Below are positions 33,459-42,536 of a stretch of 64,000 nt of DNA, in pieces. Within the stretch, counting starts at the first letter, position 1. Every line of letters starts with the position of its first letter. The DNA is taken from the NCBI RefSeq assembly GCF_002000245.1, contig NZ_MTCM01000008.1:62001-126000 (forward strand), read 5' to 3'. A program made the translations under genes and the position numbers. The stretch is from Sphingobacterium sp. CZ-UAM (lineage in GTDB: Bacteria; Bacteroidota; Bacteroidia; Sphingobacteriales; Sphingobacteriaceae). The notes under the pieces are model-generated. The model was not told the DNA's origin, did no database searches, and saw only the letters and a program-made list of their open reading frames with translations.

Positions 33459-34625
33459 TTAATTTAGCGGTTTGATCAGGACCTGATCTACTATTTTTCC
33501 TTGCTGATCAAGTACTTTAAATACTCCTTTTTCATTGTTTAGATCCACCCGAAGTACATTATTGTTGGAGTTGACAATAATTGGGAAATGGATAGCATGT
33601 GTTGCATTTTGGATTATATGTTTATGCAGATGGCCCGATAACATGATTTGTGTTCCTGCTTTATTCAAAATGGGAACAAATTTTTCAAGGATTTCCTGTT
33701 CGCCATGCCAGCCACCGAAAGGGGGCATATGACAGATCACTACTTTGTACTTGGCATCTTTGAAAGACGGATCTTCAACTGCACGGGCGAGCCATGCCGC
33801 CTGTTCGGATCTATAATTGTCCATCTCCACGATACCACTGTATTCTATATCGGTATCGGGTTTATCTTCGCCGCAGTCCAGCACGATAAAGCCGGTGTTA
33901 CCATGTCGGAATTGATAATATAGTTTACCGGTTGGGGTAGGGAAATATTTGGGGTATTCAATCGCAAAAGGTCCACGGGTTTCGTGGTTGCCGCGTGAGT
34001 AGAACATCGGTTTTTCACTTGCAAATCTTTTGATGGCGGTGTCCATAAATCCCTCGTACATTTGTTTTTCGCTCAATAGATTATTTACCATATCACCATT
34101 GAAAATTACAAAATCGCTGGTCTTTAAATCACCTATATCCAGTAGCTTATCCAGTATCTCATTACGCTCATGGATATCGTTGACAACGGTGAAATGCGTT
34201 GACGCAGCATTGCCCAGCGTTTGAAAAGACAAAGGCGCTTGGCGGTAGACATTGCTTGCGGCCACTTTTCCATATTGTACATTGACTCCCTCATGTTTTA
34301 ACACCTGCTGACTATACACACGGTAACGATACCTTGTCCCCGGTTTCAGATTGTTCAACCTTACCTGATGCAAGGTACCCACTTTTTTGAAACCGTAGGC
34401 CGAAGCAAAGTACTTGGTTCTTTCTTTGAAATAAAAGTGACTTGAATCATCCGGTGCTAATTCCACCCATCCCGTTGCTGGCTTGTCTGTTGTCCAGATG
34501 ATGGAAACCTCCTGTTCGGTCAACCCTTGTATAAAAGGAAAGTGGGTTATTTTGATATCCTCCTGTCCGATCGCAAAGAAGCTGTTGAACAGAAATAGTG
34601 TGAGGAGTAGATGCCATCGTTTCAT
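33459..34625 (-). CDS. Secreted metallophosphoesterase, purple acid phosphatase-like layout
   Basis: Protein of 388 residues with a signal peptide (MKRWHLLLTLFLFNSFFAIG). Residues about 25-130 form a fibronectin-like N-domain (EVSIIWTTDKPATGWVELAP, RLNNLKPGTRYRYRVYSQ). The metallophosphoesterase domain follows with its motifs: VVNDIHERNE, FVIFNGDMVNN, YSRGNHETRG, VICHMPPFGGWHGE and MLSGHLHKHI, supplying the dinuclear metal ligands. It probably hydrolyses phosphoesters in the periplasm. Single gene with its own terminator. Confidence 0.9.
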   Translation of the reverse strand: MKRWHLLLTLFLFNSFFAIGQEDIKITHFPFIQGLTEQEVSIIWTTDKPATGWVELAPDDSSHFYFKERTKYFASAYGFKKVGTLHQVRLNNLKPGTRYRYRVYSQQVLKHEGVNVQYGKVAASNVYRQAPLSFQTLGNAASTHFTVVNDIHERNEILDKLLDIGDLKTSDFVIFNGDMVNNLLSEKQMYEGFMDTAIKRFASEKPMFYSRGNHETRGPFAIEYPKYFPTPTGKLYYQFRHGNTGFIVLDCGEDKPDTDIEYSGIVEMDNYRSEQAAWLARAVEDPSFKDAKYKVVICHMPPFGGWHGEQEILEKFVPILNKAGTQIMLSGHLHKHIIQNATHAIHFPIIVNSNNNVLRVDLNNEKGVFKVLDQQGKIVDQVLIKPLN

Positions 34626-35237
34626 ATGAATATCTTAAGGTTTAAGTGGATAAATTATTCTATTTTAAATCATCACGTAAAATAGATAAAAATCAGGAAA
34701 AAGCTTGGGATCTTTTCGCAACAATTATGTTCCAAACGGAGAGAAACTCTTTAGAAGTCTTTTAAATAGATAAGCTGCAGCTTAACAATCAAATATTTAA
34801 GACGACAACTGTTTGTAGTACATATTGTTATCTTCCAGAAGGAGAATAAAATCCAAATATGCCTTTTTAAAAAAAGAGACTATTCCCAGTAAATTATCTA
34901 AAAACTTGCCTTATGCAAAGCGAAAATGAAATATGTATTGATAAATTCGTAAGACGCTAAGGGCTTGCTACCGACCATCGAATGCTATGCGGTGTGTACC
35001 GATGGATGGAGACAGTTCATTGCGAGTCTAAAACTATATTTAGAAACGGGTAAGGGCACCCCATTTCATTCAGCAGATTGAGCGCATACAAATACTTTTT
35101 TGTAATTTAACTTCATCTATTACATTGCAATCCATCGGGGTGACTTCTAAATTTTGTGCGGGCATTGATTCTTTGTTCATCGCGACGGATTGAATTTATA
35201 AACGGGTTGAATTTATAATAAGAGGGAGCTTATTAAA
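34626..35237. other. Gene-free region with SRPBCC remnant
   Basis: About 610 bases without an intact gene. The only coding-like part is the remnant at 34953-35081. The stretch just before 35238 is AT-rich and includes an A-rich GAGGGAGCTTATTAAAATG start region for the lipoprotein gene. Confidence 0.35.
34953..35081 (+). pseudogene. C-terminal remnant of an SRPBCC/AHSA1-like gene
   Basis: A 42-codon frame reads DAKGLLPTIECYAVCTDGWR then QFIASLKLYLETGKGTPF before a stop. The pattern GW--F--SLK-YLETGKGTPF is the usual C-terminal helix of SRPBCC (Hsp90-activator-like) proteins. The rest of the domain is absent upstream. Confidence 0.45.
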
Positions 35238-35804
35238 ATGAAAATAAGGGTGTTTAAATCTGCTGGAATTTTTATTGTCACCATCTTTGTTTGCCTGCAG
35301 GGCTGTATAAATGATGATGGCACGGGTAAAGGTGGGTACTACAATAATACTATTGCTGGTTCTGCTCAGTTCGACTCGCTTGTACACTATTCAAAATCGA
35401 TTGATCTTTACCAAATTGGAGCATTGCAAGACCAGAAAACTAAATCCCAACAGGATGAGTTTTTGTTGTCTGTGCTAGGGGATAATCAGGTTGACACGGT
35501 TATTCTCAACAGGTTGGAAGAAGTTGGTTATGTGAAAACGCTGATTGATAGATCTCATTATGAAGTTATAGATTCATTATTTTTTCGCAAGACTAGACAA
35601 GAGGATATAGATAGTCCATGTATACATGAATTTCGAGATGTCCTGGTTTTTTATAGGAATAAAAAATGTGTTGGGCTAGCTAAGATTTGTTTTGATTGCA
35701 AAGCGATCGTTCCTTGGGGGGAAGGAACCCCGTTTAATGGTTTTGGTGATTGGTCTGATTATGACAAATTACATTCCGTATTACGATTGGAAGCGATGCC
35801 CTAG
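35238..35804 (+). CDS. Lipoprotein of unknown function
   Basis: Protein of 188 residues with lipoprotein signal MKIRVFKSAGIFIVTIFVCL then QGC (Cys23). The mature part is polar; a Cys-rich piece KKCVGLAKICFDCKAIVPWG near the C-terminus may form disulfides. No family recognised, though the ending resembles small Bacteroidota lipoproteins reporting a Cys-Cys pair of unknown role. It converges with the minus-strand gene at 35809, 4 bases apart, with no terminator between. Confidence 0.65.
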   Translation: MKIRVFKSAGIFIVTIFVCLQGCINDDGTGKGGYYNNTIAGSAQFDSLVHYSKSIDLYQIGALQDQKTKSQQDEFLLSVLGDNQVDTVILNRLEEVGYVKTLIDRSHYEVIDSLFFRKTRQEDIDSPCIHEFRDVLVFYRNKKCVGLAKICFDCKAIVPWGEGTPFNGFGDWSDYDKLHSVLRLEAMP

Positions 35805-35808
35805 CGTA

Positions 35809-36576
35809 TTAAGATCTAGACAGTAAGATGTCTTCCAGATCAGCTAGATTCGCAATGCCTTTTTTTACAATGATTTCTTTTCCAAACTGTGGTTGATAAT
35901 AAGATAAAATACCCCCTTTATTTTCTTTTATTTTTACTGTTCCTTCCTGATAATATTCGCCCTTAATCCTTGCCCATACTTCCATAATAGTTTGATGACA
36001 AAAACGCACATCTTTATTGAGCTCTTGATGTGATTTAGGGTTTATTTTTATATAAAATCTTCCATCGTTGATCTTGAGTTCTGCTGTAAAATCAGTTTGC
36101 AATTTGAGAAATGGGTGACCGTCTGACAATGGTTTCCCCTGTAAGCTCTGTTCAGCTTTTTCCCACCAGAAACCTTTGGCAATGACTTCTACAAATTCGT
36201 CATGAAAGGAAAAATAATAATGGCTATAGTCTGTCAGCATTTCTTCCACTGAATTGCCCCAGTCATACGACTGACCATAGTGGTTTTTTTCATAATGATA
36301 TCTTTCCATCAGCCATTTGGAGTTTTCAACCCTATAAACCCAGGTGCCAGACTCAAAGTCTTCCCAGTTTTTTCTGGGGTCATGATATGGAGGAATTTCC
36401 CCACGGCAGATTTTGATTCCATCCATCTTTTGTATGGTGATTCTACCAAACTGTTCATCCTCCGTTTCAAAGCAGATAGAAGTTCCATTTTCATCGTATA
36501 AAACAGTGGGACTCAGTACCAGATCCGCGGTGATGGGTACTTTAATTACTTGGATATAGGAGATATGCTCAGCCAT
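35809..36576 (-). CDS. Unknown soluble protein
   Basis: Protein of 255 residues from ATG 36576 (MAEHISYIQVIKVPITADLV). An upstream ATG at 36639 would extend into the duplicated promoter block and is unlikely. No signal peptide or membrane segment. It is rich in aromatic and acidic residues (FESGTWVYRVENSKWLMERY, DYSHYYFSFHDEFVEVIAKG) and looks like a beta-rich protein of the kind seen among immunity or hypothetical single-domain proteins. No family recognised. Confidence 0.6.
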   Translation of the reverse strand: MAEHISYIQVIKVPITADLVLSPTVLYDENGTSICFETEDEQFGRITIQKMDGIKICRGEIPPYHDPRKNWEDFESGTWVYRVENSKWLMERYHYEKNHYGQSYDWGNSVEEMLTDYSHYYFSFHDEFVEVIAKGFWWEKAEQSLQGKPLSDGHPFLKLQTDFTAELKINDGRFYIKINPKSHQELNKDVRFCHQTIMEVWARIKGEYYQEGTVKIKENKGGILSYYQPQFGKEIIVKKGIANLADLEDILLSRS

Positions 36577-36632
36577 AAATATTTTTTTCAGATTTCTAAA
36601 AAGATTTTCAATGTTTACCTCCCTATTTCCTG

Positions 36633-36932
36633 CATTCACCGAGTTTTTAGAGCTGTTGACCTAAAGTCCATCGGCCAGAGAGCTTTTTTGTTATAATTTT
36701 GATTCAACAGATTAGAAGAACGAACCGTCGTTAGTATAGATATAGATAACGGTACTGGAGATAACTTCATCGCAAATAAAGGAAAATTATTTAGATGTGA
36801 AGTGAATCTCACAAGATTAATATGAAAAATTGACCAGGATTTAATTTACGGTTTTACCAAGACAGATCTCGTGTCCTTAGTCGATAACGGCAAAATTGGA
36901 AAGTGTCCAGATCTGTAAATGCATGCAAATAA
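36633..36932 (+). pseudogene. Decayed copy of the NTF2-like gene at 40254, with its promoter block
   Basis: Bases 36633-36710 match 40143-40220 closely (CATTCACCGAGTTTT, CTAAAGTCCAT, then TAATTTTGATTCAACA-like end). Bases about 36859-36932 match the 3' end of the intact gene (GACAGATCTCGTGTCCTTAG beside GACAGACCTCGTAACTTTGG; then TTGGAAAGTG and AAATAAG). The part between is shortened and has no open frame. It is therefore an internally deleted duplicate in the same orientation. Confidence 0.6.
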
Positions 36933-37017
36933 GACAAAAAGTTAAAAACTAGTGGTGAGTCAAGTTAGCTCATAGCCTGACTACTAGTGAATCATAAGTT
37001 TATAAGTTTAGTTTAGA

Positions 37018-37047
37018 AGCCACGTCGTGAGATGTGGCTTTTTTGTA
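37018..37047 (+). terminator. Terminator after the NTF2-like remnant
   Basis: AAGCCACGTC and GATGTGGCTT pair across GTGA with one G-T pair and are followed by a T run. It is in plus sense, downstream of the decayed gene copy, and abuts the end of the convergent gene at 37053. Confidence 0.7.
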
Positions 37048-37052
37048 GGTTT

Positions 37053-38285
37053 TTAATCGACAACCTGGATAGGTTCTTTTTTTACAATTTTATCATTCGA
37101 ATTTTTGAATTCGAGCATATACTTTCCCGGTCTTAAATAAAGTTGTTCCGCTGGTTTTTTTATAAAAATCTGATCGGCTGGTATGCGGTGCCCCGTTTTT
37201 TCGTTTGCATAGAAGGCCTGTACAAAAAGTCCTTGCTCTTTTTTTCTGGTCCGCAATGTGACAGCTTTTCGCAGTCCGCCGACCGTTAAATAGGTTGGTC
37301 GTTTATCCGGCACCAAATAGCGAGGGTAAAATATAGAAATATCAACAAATTTATCATGCCATGCGGTATCATTTTTCAAGGCAACAACGGGATCATTGAA
37401 CGAACCAAATTTATGTACTGTCCGAAATTCAGCAGTTTCTAGCTCAGGATGATATTGTTCGATATGTTTGCTTTGTGAGATCGTTAAAGGATCAATATTG
37501 GTCATTTCTCTAAAAAAATGTGCCATTTTTTTCCATTTGTTCTGAGTCTCTTCCTGTATGTGATCATAGCCCGCGTAAACAAGTATTTTAGCGTCAGGAT
37601 CGTTTTTTAGAACGCTGGCTAAGTTGGCCGCTTGCAACGAATCCCGCATTCGCGGAGTTGCCGTATTTTCGTCGGCTTCATATTTTATTAATACAAAGTG
37701 CTGCTGTAGTGCTTCACGGATCATTTCTGCAAACAGTGGCTCGCGACTGTAGAACCCTGTTGTGTCCGTAACCTGTTGAGTTGTATTTATGCTATCATCC
37801 AATAGTGTTTCAATAGCGAGATATTTAAAGCCTAGTTGACGATATCCCTTTAATAATTGTAAGACAAAAGCGCGGTGATATGGAATATTGTGCGCTTCAT
37901 TGATCATGACAACCTGCTCTCTTTTTGATCGTTGCAAAATGTAGTTTTTGGCGTCAACAAATTGATGCTGTTTGTAAAAAATAGTATCATAGGTGATCTT
38001 ATATTCGGAGATCCATTGGGCATATTGTTGATCCCAATAGAACCGTGATCTTTCATAATCTCCGAGAGCAGCATGGTGTGAGGACAATAGCTGATAGAAA
38101 AGAGGCTTGGCCCTATCTTCCATACTGTCCACGGCAAGTTTATTGAGTTCCTGTACGACAAACTGGTAGTTCTCGGGATGATTATTGGCGATCTGATCAT
38201 GTAATGCAAATAATTTATTTATTGTGAGCTGTCCATAGCTCCACTGACCAGTTATAATGAATAATAAAATCAGATAAATTTTCAT
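37053..38285 (-). CDS. Secreted protein, erythromycin-esterase/ChaN-like fold (tentative)
   Basis: Protein of 410 residues with a signal peptide (MKIYLILLFIITGQWSYGQ). Residues about 120-290 show VVMINEAHNIPYHRAFVLQL, LGFKYLAIETLLDDS and ILVYAGYDHIQEE, a pattern (NEAH, ET, GH-like) found in the EreA/ChaN superfamily, with Glu and His as probable active-site residues. Here NEAHN replaces the usual GE-H. The C-terminal 100 residues are a separate beta domain (YMLEFKNSNDKIVKKEPIQV). The activity is not known. Single gene. Confidence 0.6.
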   Translation of the reverse strand: MKIYLILLFIITGQWSYGQLTINKLFALHDQIANNHPENYQFVVQELNKLAVDSMEDRAKPLFYQLLSSHHAALGDYERSRFYWDQQYAQWISEYKITYDTIFYKQHQFVDAKNYILQRSKREQVVMINEAHNIPYHRAFVLQLLKGYRQLGFKYLAIETLLDDSINTTQQVTDTTGFYSREPLFAEMIREALQQHFVLIKYEADENTATPRMRDSLQAANLASVLKNDPDAKILVYAGYDHIQEETQNKWKKMAHFFREMTNIDPLTISQSKHIEQYHPELETAEFRTVHKFGSFNDPVVALKNDTAWHDKFVDISIFYPRYLVPDKRPTYLTVGGLRKAVTLRTRKKEQGLFVQAFYANEKTGHRIPADQIFIKKPAEQLYLRPGKYMLEFKNSNDKIVKKEPIQVVD

Positions 38286-38483
38286 AACTAATGTTTTAGT
38301 TTTATATAACTAAGATATTAGTTATAAACTGGATTTCAAAACCATGCTGCTATTTTACCTATTCAACTCAAGACAAACCCATGAATTCTTTTAGCAAAAA
38401 AGGACGCCGAGAATTAGTTTTTGAAAAGAAGTCTGTAGGGGGGCGGTTGTCATTCTTATTTATTGAACAAAAGCTCAGTGCCC

Positions 38484-39386
38484 TTAATAGCAAACGCGTA
38501 CTTTATAAAGCTTCAATGTCGGTATATGTACTTTTTGATTCGGACTGGTTGCATATATATTAAATGTCCACCAGCTTTCTTCCGCTTTGGTGTATACGAG
38601 ACGGTTTGTTTTTGCATTCCAGTTGACAGATTTTATATGATGTGTATCGGCCAAAGGAATGAATGGATCAAATTTCCGTTCATTTATGGAAAAAATAGCC
38701 ACAGCATCTGTAGAGGAAACCAGAAGACGATCGTCGTCTATTAAGGAAAGATCGTGTCCGCCCAGTCCAGGGATTTTTATCGTATTGACGAGAGTTAAAC
38801 TGTTTTTAGCCTCCGTCAATCTATACGTTCGCAGATCGTCATATCCAAGTACAAATAGTTGCTGTAATTTGTTGTTCCAGACTACGCCATGTCCCGAATA
38901 GAGGCTGTCTTTGTAGATTGGTTTTTCCGGCTGCTCCAATCGATAAAGCTCCAAAGAATTTCCTTTGGGATGGGTTGAGTTTGCCACAGCCACAAGGTGA
39001 CCGGGCAATAGGTCCGCTGAATGAGCCATAGGTGTTTTTGCATAGAACTCAATTTTCTTATCGGCGATATTTAATAAGCAGGTTGCTCCCGTGGATGATG
39101 TAATCAGGATCTTTTTATTCGCAAACACTGGTTTGCATTCATCTATTGACTTAAAATAGTTGCTATATTCCTCCGGTATCTGATCCGCGCTTTCTTTGAA
39201 CTGCCATTTCCAGATCACTGCTGAACTATCTGAGCTGATTGACGGATTAATAATAAGCACCTTGTCATCCCCGCATGCGATCCAGTATCCTTTGGGAATC
39301 TGGGGCAATTGTTGGCCATTGGTCAGTCTAGGTAAGATTATGATCGCCCATAACAGGAAGGTATAAAGTGTTTTAACCGCTTTCAT
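38484..39386 (-). CDS. Secreted DUF6528-type beta-propeller protein
   Basis: Protein of 300 residues, starting at ATG 39386 so that the signal peptide comes first (MKAVKTLYTFLLWAIIILPR). An ATG at 39482 would add 32 residues before it. The mature part has repeating blades (GYWIACGDDKVLIINP, KKILITSSTGATCLLNIADK, LLPGHLVAVANSTHPKGNSL, GHGVVWNNKLQQLFVLGYDD, GHDLSLIDDDRLLVSSTDAV), as in DUF6528 proteins of Bacteroidota, which may handle plant or host glycans. The family name is given from memory. Confidence 0.65.
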   Translation of the reverse strand: MKAVKTLYTFLLWAIIILPRLTNGQQLPQIPKGYWIACGDDKVLIINPSISSDSSAVIWKWQFKESADQIPEEYSNYFKSIDECKPVFANKKILITSSTGATCLLNIADKKIEFYAKTPMAHSADLLPGHLVAVANSTHPKGNSLELYRLEQPEKPIYKDSLYSGHGVVWNNKLQQLFVLGYDDLRTYRLTEAKNSLTLVNTIKIPGLGGHDLSLIDDDRLLVSSTDAVAIFSINERKFDPFIPLADTHHIKSVNWNAKTNRLVYTKAEESWWTFNIYATSPNQKVHIPTLKLYKVRVCY

Positions 39387-39486
39387 TTTTCGCTCAGTTT
39401 TAAATTCGTATTTAAAGTTAACCACATAAGTTGTTTGAAAACGAATATGATCATAAAAATAGTTAGCTTTATTTATAATCATTGAG

Positions 39487-40104
39487 ATGCTAAATATGAA
39501 AGAGACTTATTTTTTGTGTCTGAAGCCATATACAAGTGATATTTTGTTAATAGAATCTTGTTGGAACGAAATTATTGCATCATATTCTGATCAGCGAAGG
39601 AGCTATCATACGTTGACGCACCTACAGCATTTTAGTGATCAGCTGAATTTTTGCAAAAATCAATTGTCAGATTATTCCACAGCATATTTGGCAATGATCT
39701 ATCATGACATCGTCTATTTTACGATCGATGGTACGAATGAAGAAAAGAGTGCAATCGTAGCTGTGAGCCATCTAAATAAATTAGACTACCCAGCATATTT
39801 AATTAGCCTGTGCAGCGAGATGATATTAGCCACAAAGACTCATGCCGGCAATAGTTCTTCTGATATAAATTACTTTATAGATGCTGATATGTCAATACTG
39901 GGGGCAGATTGGGGATCTTATGAAAAATATGCCGCTGGCATTCGTAAAGAATATGGAGATTCTATTTATTTTGATCGTGGACGGAAACAGATTCTGCAAC
40001 ATTTTCTCAATATGGAAAGGATCTTTAAAACGGATTTATTTTTTGATAAATATGAACAACAAGCACGTATAAATATCCAAGGGGAGATTGACAACTTAAG
40101 CTGA
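39487..40104 (+). CDS. HD-superfamily metal-dependent phosphohydrolase (COG4339-like)
   Basis: Protein of 205 residues (ATG 39487 or 39496). Metal-binding residues lie in RRSYHTLTHLQHF (YHTLxH), MIYHDIVY (HD) and YFIDADMSILGADWGSYEKY (the D-D-ILG segment), the signature of the predicted HD phosphohydrolases of COG4339. The substrate is unknown. The gene is divergent from the propeller gene with just 100 bases between starts. Confidence 0.88.
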   Translation: MLNMKETYFLCLKPYTSDILLIESCWNEIIASYSDQRRSYHTLTHLQHFSDQLNFCKNQLSDYSTAYLAMIYHDIVYFTIDGTNEEKSAIVAVSHLNKLDYPAYLISLCSEMILATKTHAGNSSSDINYFIDADMSILGADWGSYEKYAAGIRKEYGDSIYFDRGRKQILQHFLNMERIFKTDLFFDKYEQQARINIQGEIDNLS

Positions 40105-40142
40105 AGCTCCTATCTCTACGTTATTCGCCTTCCCATTTTTGC

Positions 40143-40220
40143 CATTCACCGAGTTTTCCAGTTCATTTGTCTAAAGTCCATAGGCTAGCGAGGTATCGTG
40201 TTGTAATTTTGAATCAACAA
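40143..40220 (+). promoter_or_regulatory. Duplicated promoter block of the NTF2-like gene
   Basis: The block is shared with 36633-36710 and in part with 44771-44794. It includes TAATTTTG (40204-40211), a fit to the -7 element; no TTTG stands 20 nt upstream, but CTAAAGTCCAT (40171-40181) is conserved in the -30 area of both long copies and may be the recognition site of an alternative sigma factor. The ATG follows 43 bases later. Confidence 0.5.
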
Positions 40221-40253
40221 ATAAAAATAGATAACAGATCCAATAAACACAAT

Positions 40254-40700
40254 ATGAAAACGCTAGTAAAAACATTCGCCACAATAGCCTTAATCGCAGT
40301 AACTACTTTGACTATGGCAACGGAAAAAATAACCAGAAAATCAGAAAAAGCTTTAGTAAATCTTTCTACGCCAGAATTTGCGCTTGATCATTATGTTGCG
40401 GTGGCTACAGAGGGCGAATCAGCAGGAATAGAGCAATTATTTACCGACGATTTTAATCGGAAGATTCAATCTAAAACCGCACTAACAAATAGCCGTGGTG
40501 AGGTAATCAAATTGTTCAAAAAACAAAGAGGAGAGAAGTTGAACTGTAATGTGAGTGCACAAATCATTGAAAAGTCAGCAGATTATATGGTTGCAAAAGT
40601 AACCATGAAATTTGAGAATTTCACGATGACAGACCTCGTAACTTTGGTCCGTGAAGGCGATAGCTGGAAAGTGGCCAAATCTATTAATTCGTATAAATAA
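40254..40700 (+). CDS. Secreted NTF2-like (putative lumazine-binding type) protein
   Basis: Protein of 148 residues from ATG 40254. A signal peptide starts it (MKTLVKTFATIALIAVTTLT). The mature part, EFALDHYVAVATEGESAGIE to SWKVAKSINSYK, has the NTF2-like cone pattern of a helix, a variable loop and four strands (NCNVSAQIIEKSADYMVAKV, MKFENFTMTDLVTLVREGDS). Such small proteins are common in Sphingobacteriaceae; their ligand is unknown. An intact promoter block and terminator flank it, and a decayed copy lies at 36633. Confidence 0.78.
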   Translation: MKTLVKTFATIALIAVTTLTMATEKITRKSEKALVNLSTPEFALDHYVAVATEGESAGIEQLFTDDFNRKIQSKTALTNSRGEVIKLFKKQRGEKLNCNVSAQIIEKSADYMVAKVTMKFENFTMTDLVTLVREGDSWKVAKSINSYK

Positions 40701-40734
40701 GAAGGTTGTTTAAAATAATATATATATGTTGGAG

Positions 40735-40762
40735 AGCCATATTGCAAGATGTGGCTTTTTAT
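40735..40762 (+). terminator. Terminator of the NTF2-like gene
   Basis: AGCCATAT (40735-40742) pairs with ATGTGGCT (40749-40756) with one G-T pair and a 6-nt loop, followed by a T run. It lies 35 bases after the stop codon. Confidence 0.75.
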
Positions 40763-40926
40763 GTTTAAGATAGTTTCCTTTTTTTCATAAACTGGTGCTT
40801 TTTACAATAATTGAATTGCTCTTTACACACTTTCTAATGTATGGGTGATCAACAGCAGTTTCGATTAGAAGATATTGATCCGTTAATATGGCTTGTTATT
40901 GACTACGCAGTTAGCAAACAGTCTTT

Positions 40927-41688
40927 TTAATCTGCTATTAATGTGCCGTGTTGGCTCAAGATCTTTCGGTTATCTTTTTCAACATCCAGGGTGATATCTG
41001 CTGCATTTTTTTCGGTAAGAATATTCCGGTATACTTTGTAATTATAATTCCTGTTTTTAAAGGTAATGACATGATTACCGCCACTTCCATTAAAATCCAG
41101 TTCGCCATTATTCAGGATGATATCAGGTTGCGCGTTTTCTTTGCTCCCGATTTTCCATGAAGCATATCGGTATTTACCGTTGGTAAGTTCGTCTATTCTG
41201 ATGCGGTATTTTTTAGTTCGTATCGTATATACCGGATTTTTAAATTCCTTTAAAGAATGGTGGATATGATCCTTCTGTTGTTGGATCAATGTTTGTTTTA
41301 ATTGCTTTTCAATAGGACTCTGATAGTTTACAGCCGTTATTTTTCCTAAATCGCTATCGATCCATACAGCACCATGATCAAGCATGATACCCCGCCATCC
41401 AACTTCAGTCCATTGCTCGGTTGTTGAACCGGCGATCAGATCAATAAGTGTTTGATCAAAAATCTCATGAGACCGTTGTTTAAATTCCGTTGGGTTTTTG
41501 ATGTCCGGAATAGGATTTTCCCGCTTCAATGGGTATTTTATGATCGTTGAAATATCATCAAAGTTCTTTTGCTTAAATAGCGAGATAATATGGCTGATCC
41601 TGGCTTTTTTTGACGCGTCAATTTCAGTGTGCTGTGCGTAGCCAATGCTATAAGCCAGTAGTAATATAATTAAAAAACTGAATTTCAT
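40927..41688 (-). CDS. Secreted protein of unknown function
   Basis: Protein of 253 residues with a signal peptide (MKFSFLIILLLAYSIGYAQ). The first 100 mature residues (KARISHIISLFKQKNFDDIS, IIKYPLKRENPIPDIKN, WTEVGWRGIMLDHGAVWIDS) look like a domain of the type seen in small exported enzymes with a helical start; the C-terminal part is beta-rich. No family recognised. Single gene. Confidence 0.65.
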   Translation of the reverse strand: MKFSFLIILLLAYSIGYAQHTEIDASKKARISHIISLFKQKNFDDISTIIKYPLKRENPIPDIKNPTEFKQRSHEIFDQTLIDLIAGSTTEQWTEVGWRGIMLDHGAVWIDSDLGKITAVNYQSPIEKQLKQTLIQQQKDHIHHSLKEFKNPVYTIRTKKYRIRIDELTNGKYRYASWKIGSKENAQPDIILNNGELDFNGSGGNHVITFKNRNYNYKVYRNILTEKNAADITLDVEKDNRKILSQHGTLIAD

Positions 41689-41741
41689 CCTTTGTTTCCC
41701 GTATGTATGCCGTTATGAATTTACTGAATTATATTAGTTGA

Positions 41742-42257
41742 TCAAAAAGCACTTTCTGGCTCCGTTTTATTTATTCCATAAACAACAATATCTAAATTAT
41801 CCCGATCGATTTTATCTGGTAACAGTTTAAAACCCACTCGTTCGAGAAGTCTCCGGGATGCTGTGTTTTCGCGATGTGTATGTGCTTCAATAACTTCAAA
41901 GCCTGCTTTATTGAAAGCGTAATCTAGCATGGCTTTTACAGCTTCGCTCATCAATCCTTTACCCTGAAATTCTGGCAGCAGCTCATAACCTATTTCTGCA
42001 TAATTTATACTTCTGTCGATATTCCATAAGGTGATTGTTCCAATAAATTCATTCCGATCAAGGGTACGGATCGTGAAGTAAAAATTATTTTTTATGACGA
42101 GCGCTATAAACTGTCTGATGTCGTCGAGATTTTTATTGACATCTCTCTGAATATACTTAGCAACTTGCGGATTGGTTCTGAGATGATATAGATCTTGAAG
42201 GTCGGATAGTTCGATGGGTTTCAGTAATATCTTGTCAGTTAGTATTTTAGTTTCCAT
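41742..42257 (-). CDS. GNAT-family acetyltransferase (RimJ/RimL-like)
   Basis: Protein of 171 residues. The N-terminal ILLKPIELSDLQDLYHLRTN, the strand FIGTITLWNIDRSINYAEIG, the acetyl-CoA loop ELLPEFQGKGLMSEAVKAML (the Q-x-x-G-x-G/A motif) and VIEAHTHRENTASRRLLERV then GFKLL are typical of the RimJ/RimL group that acetylates protein N-termini or small amines. The acceptor is unknown. Single gene. Confidence 0.93.
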   Translation of the reverse strand: METKILTDKILLKPIELSDLQDLYHLRTNPQVAKYIQRDVNKNLDDIRQFIALVIKNNFYFTIRTLDRNEFIGTITLWNIDRSINYAEIGYELLPEFQGKGLMSEAVKAMLDYAFNKAGFEVIEAHTHRENTASRRLLERVGFKLLPDKIDRDNLDIVVYGINKTEPESAF

Positions 42258-42536
42258 GTCAAGTCGGTTTATAACGAATAAAGTTAGTATAAATAGTATG
42301 ACAAATGCTAATTCACATTGATTTTATTCCAGGGAGTCTGCTACGGATAGTCAACAATCATATCTGAACTGTTGATAAAATTGCAGTAAGAGAAGTTACT
42401 CGGATCGGAAGAGCCTTCATGTTCTTATAAGCGCCAACAGCCATGAAAGTCAACTGAAGGTTCTTTCTGACCAATAGAAAACAGACACTTTCAGAAAAAA
42501 CATAGGCCTATGAGATACTATAAGCCAAAAAGAATA

